Source: Elmis aenea (Eukaryota; Arthropoda; Insecta; Coleoptera; Elmidae). From it: a DNA stretch of 64,000 nucleotides. Positions 22,441 through 33,940 of this stretch are shown here, piece after piece. Position 1 is the first letter of the stretch; the number at the start of each line of letters is the position of its first letter. The stretch spans positions 19,078 to 83,077 of the forward strand of contig CANTFG010000024.1 in assembly GCA_947652605.1 (NCBI GenBank). Direction: 5' to 3'. The notes under the pieces were generated by a model, which saw nothing but the letters and a program-made list of their open reading frames with translations, did not search any database and was not told where the DNA came from. Both the position numbers and the translations under genes were made by a program.

Positions 22441-24290
22441 TACATATCGATATCCCGGGAGTCCTTTGCGGCCCCTGGAGTCGTTTGCGGCCCAAGAGTA
22501 GTTTGCGGCCCGGGAGTCGTTTGTGGCCCGGGAATAGTTTGCAGCCCGGGAGTCATTTGCGATTCGGGAGTAGTTTGCGGCCCCGGAGTAGTTTGCAGCC
22601 CGGGTGTAGTTTGCGGCCCGGGAGTCGTTTTTGCGGCCCAGAAGTCGTTTTCGGCTCGGGAGTAGTTTGCTGCCCAAGAGTAGTCTGCGGCCCGGGAGTC
22701 GTTTGTGGCCCGGGAGTAGTTTGCAGCCCGGGAGTCATTTGCGGCCCGGGAATAGTTTGCGACTGGGAAGTAGTTTGCGGCCCGGGAGTCGTTTGCGGTC
22801 CGGGAGTTGTTTGCAGCCCGGGAGTCATTTGCGATTCGGGAGTAGTTTGCGGCCCGGGAGTAGTTTGCGTCCCGGAAGTAGTTTGCAGCCCGGGTGTAGT
22901 TTGCGGCCCGGGAGTCGTTTTTGCGGCCTGGAAGTCGTTTTCGGCTCGGGAGTAGTTTGCGGCCCGGGAGTCGTTTGCAGCCCGGGAGTCATTTGCGATT
23001 CGTGAGTAGTTTGTGGCCCGGGAGTAGTTTGCGTCCCGGAAGTAGTTTGCAGCCCGGGTGTAGTTTGCGGCCCAGGAGTCGTTTTTTCGGCTTGGGAGTA
23101 GTTTGCGGCCCGGGAGTCGTTTGCAGCCCAGGAGTCATTTGCGATTCGTGAGTAGTTTGCGGCCCGGGAGTAGTTTGCGTCCCGGAAGTAGTTTGCAGCC
23201 CGGGTGTAGTTTGCGGTCCGGGAGTCGTTTTTGCGGCCCGGAAGTCGTTTTCGGCTCCGGAGTAGTTTGCGGCCTAAGAGTAGTTTGCGGCGCGGGAGTC
23301 GTTTGTGGCCCGGGAGTAGTTTGCAGCCTGGGAGTCATTTGCGATCCAGAAGTCGTTTGCGGCCCAGGAGTAGTTTGCGACTGGGAAGTAGTTTGCGGCC
23401 CGGGAGTCGTTTGTGGTCCGGGAGTTGTTAACGGCCCGGGAGTCGTTTGCGGCCCAAGAGTCGTTTGCGGCCCGGGAGTAGTTTGCGGCCCGGGAGTAGT
23501 TTGCGGCCGGGGAGTAGTTTGTGGCCCGGGAGTAGTTTGCGATTGGGAAGTAGTTGGCGGCCCAGGAGTCGTTTGCAGCCCGGGAGTCGTTTGTGGCCCG
23601 GGAGTCGTTTGCGGCCCGGGAGTAGTTTGCGATCCGGGAGAAGTTTGCGGCCCGGGAGTCGTTTGCGGCCCAGGAGTCATTTGCGATTCGTGAGTAGTTT
23701 GTGGCCCGGGAGTAGTTTGCGTCCCGGAAGTAGTTTGCAGCCCGGGTGTAGTTTGCGGTCCGGGAGTCGTTTTTGCGGCCCGGAAGTCGTTTTCGGCTCG
23801 GGAGTAGTTTGCGGCCCAAGAGTAGTTTGCGGCCCGGGAGTCGTTTGTGGCCCGGGAGTAGTTTGCAGCCCGGGAGTCATTTGCGATCCAGAAGTCGTTT
23901 GCGGCCCGGGAGTAGTTTGCGACTGGGAAGTAGTTTGCGGCCCAGGAGTCGTTTGTGGTCCGGGAGTTGTTTGCGGCCCGGGAGTCGTTTTCGGCCCGGG
24001 AGTCGTTTGCGGCCCGGAAGTAGTTTGCGGCCCGGGAGTAGTTTGCGGCCGGGGAGTAGTTTGTGGCCCGGAAGTAGTTTGCGACTGGGAAGTAGTTGGC
24101 GGCCCGGGAGTCGTTTGCAGCCCGGGATTCGTTTGTGGCCCGGGAGTCGTTTGCGGCCCGGGAGTAGTTTGCAGCCCGGGAGTCGTTTGCGGCCCGGAAG
24201 TCGTTTGCGGCCCGGGAGTAGTTTGCGATCCGGGAGAAGTTTGCGGCCCGGGAGTCGTTTGCGGCCCGAAAGTCGTTTTCGGCTCGAGAT
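22441..24290. repeat. 18-bp minisatellite, array 1 of copy 1
   Basis: Tandem CGGCCCGGGAGTCGTTTG-type units, about 100 in number, with common variants (AGTAGTTTG, AGTCATTTG, CAGCCC, GATTCG, GACTGGGAAG). Each consensus unit carries three CpG dinucleotides and a CCCGGG. Longer blocks of about 250-500 bp are themselves repeated within the array, so expansion has worked at two scales. Long open frames occur on both strands as a by-product. Confidence 0.95.
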
Positions 24291-24689
24291 AACGCGCTTA
24301 GCCTCCGCCGAGCGCGAGGCGTCTGTTGTTGATTAAAGATAATTGTACGCGTTTGCTTTCTCCAAGCACTCAGCGCGAGTCGTCTATGATCGATAAAAAA
24401 AACCTAACGCGTTCAGCTCCCATCGAGCGATAAAAGAGAATTGTACCCGTTTGTCTTCTCCGAGCGCGCATCGTGAGTCGTATCTGATTGATAAAAGAGA
24501 ACTTAACGCACTTAGCCGTCTTTCGGCGATTAAAGATAATTGAACCCGTTTGACTACTCAGAGCGCGCAGCGCGATTCGTCCATGATCGATAAAACAAAA
24601 CTTAACGCGCTTAGCTCCCATCGAGCACGCAGCGAGAGTCGTCTGCGGGCAATACAAGGAAATTGTATCCGTTTGCCTTCTCCGAGTCG
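24291..24689. repeat. Spacer of about 100-bp subrepeats between the two minisatellite arrays (copy 1)
   Basis: Four or so diverged units sharing ACTTAACGCGCTTAGC, CGAGCGCGCAGCGCGA, GTCGTCTATGATCGATAAAA and TAATTGTACCCGTTTG. The same spacer occurs at about 32350-32769 and 38680-39114, and a shorter version closes each second array (27665, 33945, 40263). Confidence 0.85.
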
Positions 24690-27664
24690 TTTGCGTCCTG
24701 GTAGTCGTTTGTGGCCCGGGAGTAGTTTGCAGCCCGGGAGTCATTTGCGATCCGGGAGTAGTTTGCGGCCCGGCAGTAGTTTGCGTCCCGGGTGTAGTTT
24801 GCTGCCTGGGAGTCGTTTCTGCGGCCCGGGAGTCGTTTTTGCGGCCCAGGAGTCGTTTTCGGCTCGGGAGTAGTTTGCGGCCCAAAAGTCATTTGCGGCC
24901 TTGAAGTCGTTGGCGGCCCAGGAATAGTTTGCGGCTCGGGAGTAGTTTGCAGTCCGGGAGTCATTTGCAATCCGGGAGTCGTTTGCAGCCCGGGAGTCGT
25001 TTTCGGTTCGGAAGTAGTATGCAGCCCGGGAGTCGTTTGCGACCCGGGAGTCGTTTGCGACCCGGGAGTCGCTTGCGGCCCGAAAGTAGTTTGCATCCCA
25101 GGAGTCGTTTGCGGCCCGATAGTAATTTGCAGCCCGAAAGTAGTTTGCAGGCCGGGAGTCGTTTGCGACCCGGAAGTCGTTTGCGGCTCGGGAGTTGTTT
25201 GCAGCCCGGGAGTCGTTTGCGACCCGGGAGTCGTTGGCGGCACGGGAGTAGTTTGCGGCCCGGGAGTAGTTTGCACTCCGGAAGTCGTTTGCGGACTGGA
25301 ATTAGTTTGCAGCGCGTGAGTCGTTTGCGACCCAGGAGTCGTTTGCGGCCTGGGAGTCGTTAGCAGCCCGGGAGTCATTTGCGATCCGGGAGTAGTTTGC
25401 GGTCCGGCAGTAGTTTGCGTCCCGGGTGAAGTTGGCGGCCCGGGAGTCGTTTTTGCGGCCAAGGAGTCGTTTTCGGCTCGGGAGTAGTTTGCGGCCCAAA
25501 AGTCATTTGCGGCCTTGAAGTAGTTGGCGGCCCAAGAATAGTTTGCGGCCCGGGAGTAGTTTGCAGCCCAGGAGTCATTTGCAATTCGGGAGTCGTTTGC
25601 AGCCTGGGAGTCGTTTTCGGCCCGGAAGTAGTTTGCAGCCTGGGAGTCGTTTGCGACCCGGGAGTCATTTGCGACCCGGAAGTCGCTTGCGGCCCGAAAG
25701 TAGTTTGCAGCCCAGGAGTCGTTTGCGGCCCGATAGTAGTTTGCAGCCCGAAAGTAGTTTGCAGGCCGGGAGTCGTTTGCGACCCGGAAGTCGTTTGCGG
25801 CTCGGAAGTTGTTTGCAGCCCGGGAGTCGTTTGCGACCTGGAAGTCGTTGGCGGCTTAGGAGTAATTTGCGGCCCGGAAGTAGTTTGCAGTATGGAAGTC
25901 GTTTGCGGACTGGAAGTAGTTTGCAGCTCGGGAGTCGTTTGCGACCCAGGAGTCGTTTGCGGCCCAGGAGTAGTTTGCGGCCCGGGAGTCGTTTGCGACC
26001 AGGAAGTCGTTTGCGGCCCAGGAGTCGCTTGCGGCCCGATAGTAGTTTGCAGCCCGAAAGTAGTTTGCAGGCCGGGAGTCGTTTGCGACCCGGAAGTCGT
26101 TTGCGGCTCGGGAGTTGTTTGCAGCCCGGGAGTCGTTTGCGACCCGGGAGTCGTTGGCGGCCCGGGAGTAGTTTGCAGTTCGGAAGTCGTTTGCGGACTG
26201 GAAGTAGTTTGCAGCTCGGGAGTCGTTTGCGACCCAGTAGTCGTTTGCGGCCCAGGAGTAGTTTGCAGCCCAGGAGTCGTTTGCGACCCGGAAGTCGTTT
26301 GCGGCCTGGGAGTCGTTAGCAGCCCGGGAGTCATTTGCGATACGGGAGTAGTTTGCGGCCCGGCAGTAGTTTGCGTCCCAGGTGTAGTTTGCGGCCCGGG
26401 AGTCGTTTTTGCTGCCCGGGAGTTGTTTTTGCGGCCCAGAAGTTGTTTTCGGCTCGGGAGTAGTTTGCGGCCTTGAAGTCGTTTTTGGCCCAAGAAAAGT
26501 TTGCGGCCCGGGAGGAGTTTGCAGCCCGGGAGTCATTTGCAATCCGGGAGTCGTTTGCAGCCCGGGAGTCGTTTGCGGCCCGGAAGTAGTTTGCAGCCTG
26601 GTAGTCGTTTGCGACCCGGGAGTCATTTGCGACCCGGGAGTCGCTTGCGGCCCGAAAGTAGTTTGAAGCCCAGGATTCGTTTGCGGCCCGATAGTAGTTT
26701 GCAGCCCGAAAGTAGTTTGCAGGCCAAGAGTCGTTTGCGACCCGGAAGTCGTTTGCGGCTCGGGAGTTGTTTGCAGCCCGGGAGTCGTTTGCGAACCGGG
26801 AGTCGTTGGCGGCCCGGGAGTAGTTTGCGGCCCGGGAGTAGTTTGCAGTCTGGAAGTCGTTTGCGGACTGGAAGTAGTTTGTAGCTCGGGAGTCGTTTGC
26901 GACCCAGGAGTCGTTTGCGGCCCAGTAGTTTGCAGCCAAGGAGTCGTTTGCGACCCGGGAGTCGTTTGCGGCCTGGGAGTCGTTAGCAGCCCGGCAGTAG
27001 TTTGCAGCCTGGGAGGCGTTTGCGGCTCGGGAGCAGTTTGCGGTCCGGGAGTCATTTGCGACCCGGGAGTCGTTTGCGGCCCGGGAGTCGTTTGCGGCCT
27101 ATGAGTCGTTTGCATCCCTTGAGTCGTTTGCGGTTTGGAACTAGTTTGTAGCCCGGGAGTCGTTTGCGAGCCGGGAGTCGTTTGCGACCTGGGAGTCGTT
27201 TGCGACCCGGGAGTCGTTTGCGGCCCGGGAGCCGTTAGCGGTCCGGGAGTCGTTTCAGGCCCGGGAGTCGTTTGCGGCCCGGGAGTCGTTAGCAGCCCGG
27301 CAGTAGTTTGCAGCCTGGGAGGCGTTTGCGGCTAGGGAGTCATTTGCCACCCGGGAGTCGTTTGCGGCCCGGGAGTAGTTTGCGGCCTGGGAGTCATTTG
27401 CGACCCGGGAGTCGTTTGCGGCCCGGGAGTCGTTTGCAGCCCGGGAGTCGTTTGCGGCCTATGAGTCGTTTGCATCCCGGGAGTCGTTTGCGACCCTTGA
27501 GTCGTTTTGCGGTTTGGAAGTAGTTTGTAGCCCGGGAGTCGTTTGCGACCCGGGAGTCGTTTGCGACCCGGGAGTCGTTTGCGGCCCGGGAGCCGTTAGC
27601 GGTCCGGGAGTCGTTTGCGGCCCGGGAGTCGTTTGCGACCTGGGAGTCGTTTGCGACCCGGGAG
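24690..27664. repeat. 18-bp minisatellite, array 2 of copy 1 (about 3 kb)
   Basis: About 165 units of the same 18-bp motif, here richer in CAGCCCGGGAGTCGTTTG, GACCCGGGAGTCGTTTG and CCGATAGTAGTTTG variants. Block-scale repeats are obvious, for example 25560-25850 against 26510-26800. Confidence 0.95.
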
Positions 27665-29689
27665 TGAATTGTACCCGCGTTATCCCCGCCGAGCATGCAT
27701 AGCGAATTGTCTATGATCGATAAAAGTCAATTGTATTCGCTTCTCTTTCGCCGAGCATGCAACGTGAGTCGTCTATTATCTTTTAATGAAAATTGTACGG
27801 GCTTGGTTTCCGTTGAGCGCTTCGAGATTTATCGATGTTTTTATTTTGACGCATAGAACTTGGACGCAAAAGAGTTAGGCCGGATACAGATATTTCTATG
27901 GTCTCGGAACGGCGCCGTAGGCGCCCCAGTAGGCCCGTTAGGGCCTGCTGGTCACCTATGTAATAACAGAGGTAACCGTCTTTTGCCCCGAAGCGAATTA
28001 AAAATCGAAAAACTCGACGCAGCGACTTCCGGTTTGCTTTAAAAAACGTATGAAAGAACGAACTAGCTCTGTGCCGAGTTTCGTTACGGTAGCTCGGACG
28101 ACGGAAACGCTATCTGCGAAAAACCGAAAAAATTCAGTTTTTTGGCTTAAAGTGGCGCCTTTCTGCTCGTGGCGCCCTAGCGGTGCCAATTTAAGGGTTG
28201 ATATTTACACAGTAGCTGTTGATCTTGTGGGAAAATGTGTCCCCAAAATTTGAGCATGATCTGTACAGCCGTTTTTCTGTTTTTGACGAATTTTCATTTT
28301 TAATACTCTGATTTTACCGATTACGCGTACGGCATATAGGCGTGGCTCGCCGTTATCAGCAAACTATACACTAAAATACCAGTGTGTTGTCTTCGCTTCG
28401 TCGGTTGTGTGTTATTTTAGGTTATTTTATAAATGGGGAAACAAACATAAACCGCCCTTCTGGAAAAGAGCCCTGTAAACGTTCCAGTAAAAATGCATCT
28501 TTCTCGGCAAACCTCATGTTAAGTTAAGTATTTACTTATTAAGTTTGTTTGCATCTTTTTTCATTAACTCGTTAATCGCAAATCAACAGCAATTATTTAA
28601 TACTCTGAATTATATTTGCATGTCGTTATTAAAATAAATAAACAACTTTTTTGTATTTCGTAACAGTCAATAATCTTATCATAATAAATGTTTTGTTTTA
28701 ATTAACCTACTACAAAATGAAACTGCACGTGTACTACAACTATGTAAATAAAACGTGTTACGCTGAATGTATTTTTAAAATACTATTGTAATCAAATATT
28801 GCATGTTTGTCTATAAATTATTGTTAAACCGACAATAACTCGACAATTAATAGTTTTAAACATGGAACACCTCAAATGATTTTCAAAGACAATCATCTCG
28901 TCACGTCCGCGTCGGGACGGCGGCGCTCACGAGCAACCAAAGTCAAAGCGCCACGCGTCGTCGGAAAGTACAAGGTACGGGCTTCCGATTTGTAAAAAAA
29001 ATATTCCCGTGGGACAGAAAATAGCTGAGCAATTGACGTTTTTATTCGTGCCCGTTTCCGAGCGCGCTCGGCCTGTTATCATAAGGTCCATTGGTTTGCG
29101 CGCGTGCCACAATTAAAGTGTGCCAGTATTTTTATTCGACCACTGCGCCCTTCGCCACCAATAACGTCAGATTCTTCGTATTTTTTCCTTCAAGTAGGTA
29201 CCTAATTTCGAGGGCCGCGAGTCGACTATCTATCGTTAAAACATTTTTTCGGTAGACAGGGCGTTGCCACATTTTGAACCTTATCGACCGCGACATTCCG
29301 ATCTTTGCAATTATTGCTATTATTAGGCTACAGACCCTGCCGTTCTCGGACTTTCGATAAAATAATTTTTGCATTGTGTCTAACAACGTGCATAAATATA
29401 CAGGGTGTTTGCGCATAAATACCAAAGATGATGTTTTTTCCGGCCTAACCGGGAATGGTGGAGACATTCAAGATAGGGGAAAATGTGCACACGACGGGTG
29501 CGTTTTTTTTATAATTAAAAAGTTTACGAGATATTCGAAAAGAAAGAAACAAAAAAAAAGGTTTCAAAAGTAGTTTTTCTTAAATGAGCTCGTGCATCGG
29601 TGATTTCAGATAGTTTTTCGTATCAAAACGATACCGGTCGTAGTGACGTCAACATATGGGAAAATAGTCCATATACGGGATGCGTCGAT

Positions 29690-31230
29690 ATAATTGGTCA
29701 ATTTTCGCTTAACGGTTTGAGATAGAAAGTTGATTCAAATGCTATTTGATACAGTTTTTTCTTCCGAACACGATAAAAATATTTTCAAATATACAGGGTG
29801 AGTCATAAGTGCGGGATCGGTCGATTGTCACTTAACGCTTTGAGATAGAAAGTTGATTCAAACGCTATTTGATACAGTTTTTTCTTCCGAACACGATAAA
29901 AATATTTTCAAATATACAGGGTGAGTCATTAGTGCGGGATCGGTCGATTGTCGCTTAAAGGTTTGAGATAGAAAGTATATCTGAAACGAAGCTACCTACA
30001 AACATGGGACTTGCACCAAACGAAATTAAGTTCAGTACACTTTGATCGAAATTGAAAAAAATTATAATAAAACAGGATTATGAAAACATTAGTTTCGAGC
30101 TTGTGATTGATGTGTCTCTGGAACGGAGCCACCTACATACATGAGACTTGCACCAAACGTATTTAAGTTCAGTACACTTTGATCGAAATTGAAAAAATTA
30201 TAATTAAAAAGGATTCTGAAAACATTAGCTTCGAGCTTGTGATTGATGTGTCTCTGGAACGGAGCCACCTACATACATGGGACTTGCACCAAACGTAATT
30301 AAGTTCAGTACACTTTGATCGAAATTGAAAAAATTATAGTTAAACAGGATTCTGAAAACATTAGCTTCGAGCTTGTGATTGATACATCTCTGGAACGGAG
30401 CCACCTCTAGACATGGGACAATGCACCCAAACGGAAGGCATTTCTAAAATTCTCAATAGACATAATTCCCAAAAGTTCCAAAATTCCTAAAAGTTCCAAA
30501 AGTTCAAAATTTCCCAAAAGTTCCAAAATTCCCAAAAGTTCCAAAGGTCCAAAATTTCCCAAAAGTTCTAAAATTCCCAAAACTTCTAAAATTCCCAAAA
30601 GTTCCAAAACTTCCCAAAAGTTCAAAAATTCTTAAAAGTTCCAAAATTCCCAAAAGTTCCAAAATTCCCAAAAGTTCCAAAATTCCCAAAAGTACCAAAA
30701 TTCCCAAAAGTTCCAAAATTCCCAAAAGTTCCAAAATTCCCAAAAGTTCCAAAAGTTCCAAAATTCCCAAAATTTCCAAAAATCACAAAAAATCCAAAAT
30801 TCCCAAATTTTCCAAAAGTTCCAAAAGTTCACAAAAAAATTTCAAATATACAGGGTTAGTCATTAGTGCGGGATCGGTCGATTGTCGCTTAACGGTTTGA
30901 GATAGAAAGTTGATTCAAACGCTATGATACAGTTTTTTCTTCCGAACACGATAAAAATATTTTCAAATATACAAAGTGAGTCATTAGTGCGGGATCAGTC
31001 GATTGTTGCTTAACGGTTTGAGATAGAAAGTTGATTCAAACGCTATTTGATACAGTTTTTTCTTCCAAACACGATAAAAATATTTTCAAATATACAGTGT
31101 GAGTCATTAGTGCGGGATCGGTCGATTGTGGTTTAACGGTTTGAGATAGAAAGTTGATTTAAACGGTATTTCATACAGTTTTTTCTTCCGAACACAATGA
31201 AAATATTTTTAAATATACAGGGTGAGTCAC
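29690..31230. repeat. Tandem repeats of about 130 and 125 bp (copy 2)
   Basis: Two unit families. One contains AGTGCGGGATCGGTCGATTG, GAGATAGAAAGTTGATTC and CCGAACACGATAAAAATATT and flanks the block on both sides. The other contains GGAGCCACCTACATACATGG, AGTTCAGTACACTTTGATCG and CATTAGCTTCGAGCTTGTGA, with three to four units at about 29980-30410. The matching block of copy 3 lies at about 35970-37530. Confidence 0.9.
30468..30838. repeat. 15-bp microsatellite CCCAAAAGTTCCAAAATT-type (copy 2)
   Basis: Runs of TTCCCAAAAGTTCCAAAA with period about 15. It generates artificial open frames on the minus strand made of N-F-W-E-F-W or L-L-G-I-L-E repeats. Confidence 0.95.
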
Positions 31231-31875
31231 CCCTCTGGAACCAACAGCAACTTTTATATTTCAAATACAACACCCCATTTTTTATTTAATAATCTTGACC
31301 GCCTACATTTTAGCTTTACATCGATATAAAATACTACAGGTTTTTATGCGGCCTGGTCACTAAAAAATAATAATTTTCTAAATTTTTCAAGGTTTTAAGT
31401 CTTTATTTAAAATATTCATTTTTCAAAGCACAGAGTTGTAATTTAAATTGAGAAATAAATAAACTCAGAAGGAACATGGTTTTTATGCCTGACCATAAAA
31501 AAACAGCTTGTATTGACTATAGCAGTGTTTCTTAAACTGTGGTTTCGCGAGAATTTTATTTTGGGTCGCAAAACATATTGAAACTATTAATAAGGTTTTT
31601 GTTTATTTAACCAATCCGAAATTAATATTTTATTTATTTTAAAGGTAATGTTTTTGTAATGAGATTTTAAGTTTTAGTTGATAAATAAATTTAATAGCCA
31701 ATTCAATATTTGTTTCTTTCTAATTATAAAAATAACGGTTGTAAAGAGGGAACCGAACCGCTAAAAAACGGTTCAGTTCCGGTTACCGGCTCGATAAATT
31801 TTAATTGTTCGGTTTATATTTTATAATGATATCGGCACCCGGTTCGGTGCCAACAGTTCATTTCCAGTTCCGGTT

Positions 31876-32350
31876 CCGGAGAAGTTTGCAGCCCGGGAGT
31901 CATTTGCGATCCAGGAGTCGTTTGCGTCAGGGAGTAGTTTGCGACTGGGAAGTAGTTTGCGGCCCGGGAGTCGTTTGCGGCCCGGGAGTTGTTTGCGGCC
32001 CGGGAGTCGTTGGCGGCCCGAAAATCGTTTACGGCTCGGGAATCGTTTGCAGCCCGGGAGTCGTTTGTGGCCCGGGAGTCGTTTGCGGCCCGGGAGTAGT
32101 TTGCGGCCCGGGTGTAGTTTGCGGCCCGGTAGTCGCTTGCGGCATGGAAGACGTTTGCAGCCCGGGAGTTGTTTGCGGCCCGGGAGTCGTTGGCGACCCG
32201 GGAGTCGTTTACGGCCCGGAAGTCGTTTGCAGCCCGGGAATCGTTTGCGGCCCGGAAGTCGTTTACGGCCCAGGAGTAGTTTGCGGCCCGGGAGTCGTTT
32301 GTGGCTCGGGAGTAGTTTGCGATCCGGAAGTAGTTTGCGGCCCGAAAGTC
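31876..32350. repeat. 18-bp minisatellite, array 1 of copy 2
   Basis: About 26 units of the CGGCCCGGGAGTCGTTTG family, beginning directly after the TTTCCAGTTCCGGTTCCGG block. Much shorter than the matching array of copy 1. Confidence 0.95.
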
Positions 32351-32769
32351 GCTTAGCCCCCGCCGAGCGCGAAGCGCGAGGCGTCTGTTGTTGATTAAAG
32401 ATAATTGTACGCGTTTGCTTTCTCCAACCACTCAGCGCGAGTCGTCTATGATCGATAAAAAAACTTAACGCGTTTAGCTCCCATCGAGCGATAAAAGAGA
32501 ATTGTACCAGTTTGTCTTCTCCGATCGCGCATCGTGAGTCGTATCTGATTGATAAAAGAGAACTTAACGCACTTAGCTCCCGCCGAGCGCGCAGCGCGAG
32601 GCGTCTGTGGGCGATTAAAGATAATTGGACCCGTTTGCCCACTCAGAGCGCGCAGCGCGATTCGTCCATGATCGATAAAACAAAACTTAACGCGCTTAGC
32701 TCCCATCGAGCACGCAGCGAGAGTCGTCTGCGGGCAATACAAGGGAATTGTATCCGTTTGCCTTCTCCG

Positions 32770-33940
32770 AGTCGTTTGCGTCCTGGGAGTCGTTTGTAGA
32801 CCGAGAGTAGTTTGCAGCCCGGGAGTCATTTGCGATCCGGGAGTAGTTTGCAAACCGGCAGTAGTTTGCGGCCCGGCAGTAGTTTGCATCCCGGGTGTAG
32901 TTTGCGGCTCGGGAGTCGTTTTTGCGGCCCGGGAATCGTTTTTTCGGCCCAGGAGTCGTTTTTGGCTCGGGAGTAGTTTGCGGCCCAAGAGTCATTTGCG
33001 GCCTTAAAGTCGTTTGCGGCCCAAGAGTAGTTTGCGGCCCGGGAGTAGTTTGCAGCCCGGGAGTCATTTGCGATCCGGGAGTCGTTTGCGGCCCGGGAGT
33101 AGTTTGCAACCCGGGAGTAGTTTGCAACCCGGGAGTCGTTTGCGGCACGGAAGTAGTTTGCAGCCCGGGAGTCGTTTGCGACCCAGGAGTCGTTTGCAGC
33201 CCGAAAGTGGTTTGCGGCTCGGGAGTTGTTTGCAGCCCGGGAGTCATTTGCGATCTGGGAGTCGTTTGCGGCCCGGGAGTTGTTTGCGGCCTGGGAGACG
33301 TTTGCGGCCCGGGAGTCGTTTGCGGCCCGGGAGTCGTTTGCAGCCCGGGAGTCTTGCAGCTTGGGAGTCCTTTGCGGCCCGGGTGTCGTTTGCGACCCGG
33401 GAGTCGTTTGCGACCCGGGAGTCGTTTGCGGCCCGGGAGTTGTTTGCGGCCCGGGAGTTGTTTGCGGCTCGGGAGTCGTTTGCGGCCCGGAAGTCGTTTG
33501 CGGCCCGAGAGTCGTTTGTGGTCCGGGAGTAGTTTGCGGCCCGGGAGTAGTTTGCAGCCCGGGAGTTGTTTGCGGCTCGGGAGTCGTTTGCGACACGGGA
33601 GTCGTTTACGGCTCAGGAGTCGTTTTCGGCCCGGAAGTCGTTTGTGGCTCGGGAGTCGTATGCGGCCTGGGAGTAATTTGCGGCCCAGGAGGAGTTTGCA
33701 CCCGGAAAATGTTTGCGGCCCGGGAGTCGTTTGCAGCCCGGTAGTCGTTTGCGGCCCGATATTCTTTTACGGCCCAGGAGTCATTTGCAGCCCGAGAGTC
33801 GTTTGCGGCTGGGGAGTAGTTTGCAGCCCGGGAGTCGTTTGCGGACCAGGAGTTGTTTGCGGCCCAGGAGTCGTTTGCGTCCTGGGAGTCGTTTGTGGCC
33901 CGGGAGTAGTTTGCAGCTCAGGAGTCGTTTGCGGCCTGCG
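32770..33940. repeat. 18-bp minisatellite, array 2 of copy 2
   Basis: About 65 units of the same motif. A short deletion (GGAGTCTTGCAGCTTGGGAG near 33350) breaks the 18-bp register, and is shared with copy 3, showing that the two copies descend from one array. Confidence 0.95.

Larger units (their letters stand above)
19525..27952. repeat. Tandem array copy 1 (about 8.4 kb, diverged and expanded)
   Basis: Shares with copies 2 and 3 the starting block (AATTAAAAATCGAAAAACT...GTATGAAAGAACGAACTAGC, from about 19558), a mid block (GAGAAATAAATAAACTCAGA at 21401), the GGGAACCGAACCG...GGTTACCGG block at 21721, the 18-bp minisatellites, the A/T-rich spacer, and the closing block ending GGGCCTGCTGGT at 27952. 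The part between the first two blocks differs from the other copies and contains a transposase pseudogene. The left edge is uncertain by some tens of bases. Confidence 0.75.

Noticed and set aside
22147..27702. Dozens of long open frames (up to about 420 codons) on both strands
   Set aside because: They follow the 18-bp period of the minisatellite, appear in several frames at once and consist only of the repeated hexapeptides; no start context, splice signal or conserved domain.
29132..29467. 111-codon minus-strand frame, present again at 35409-35744
   Set aside because: Conserved only because the 6.3-kb unit is duplicated; no recognisable domain and overlaps repeat-border sequence.
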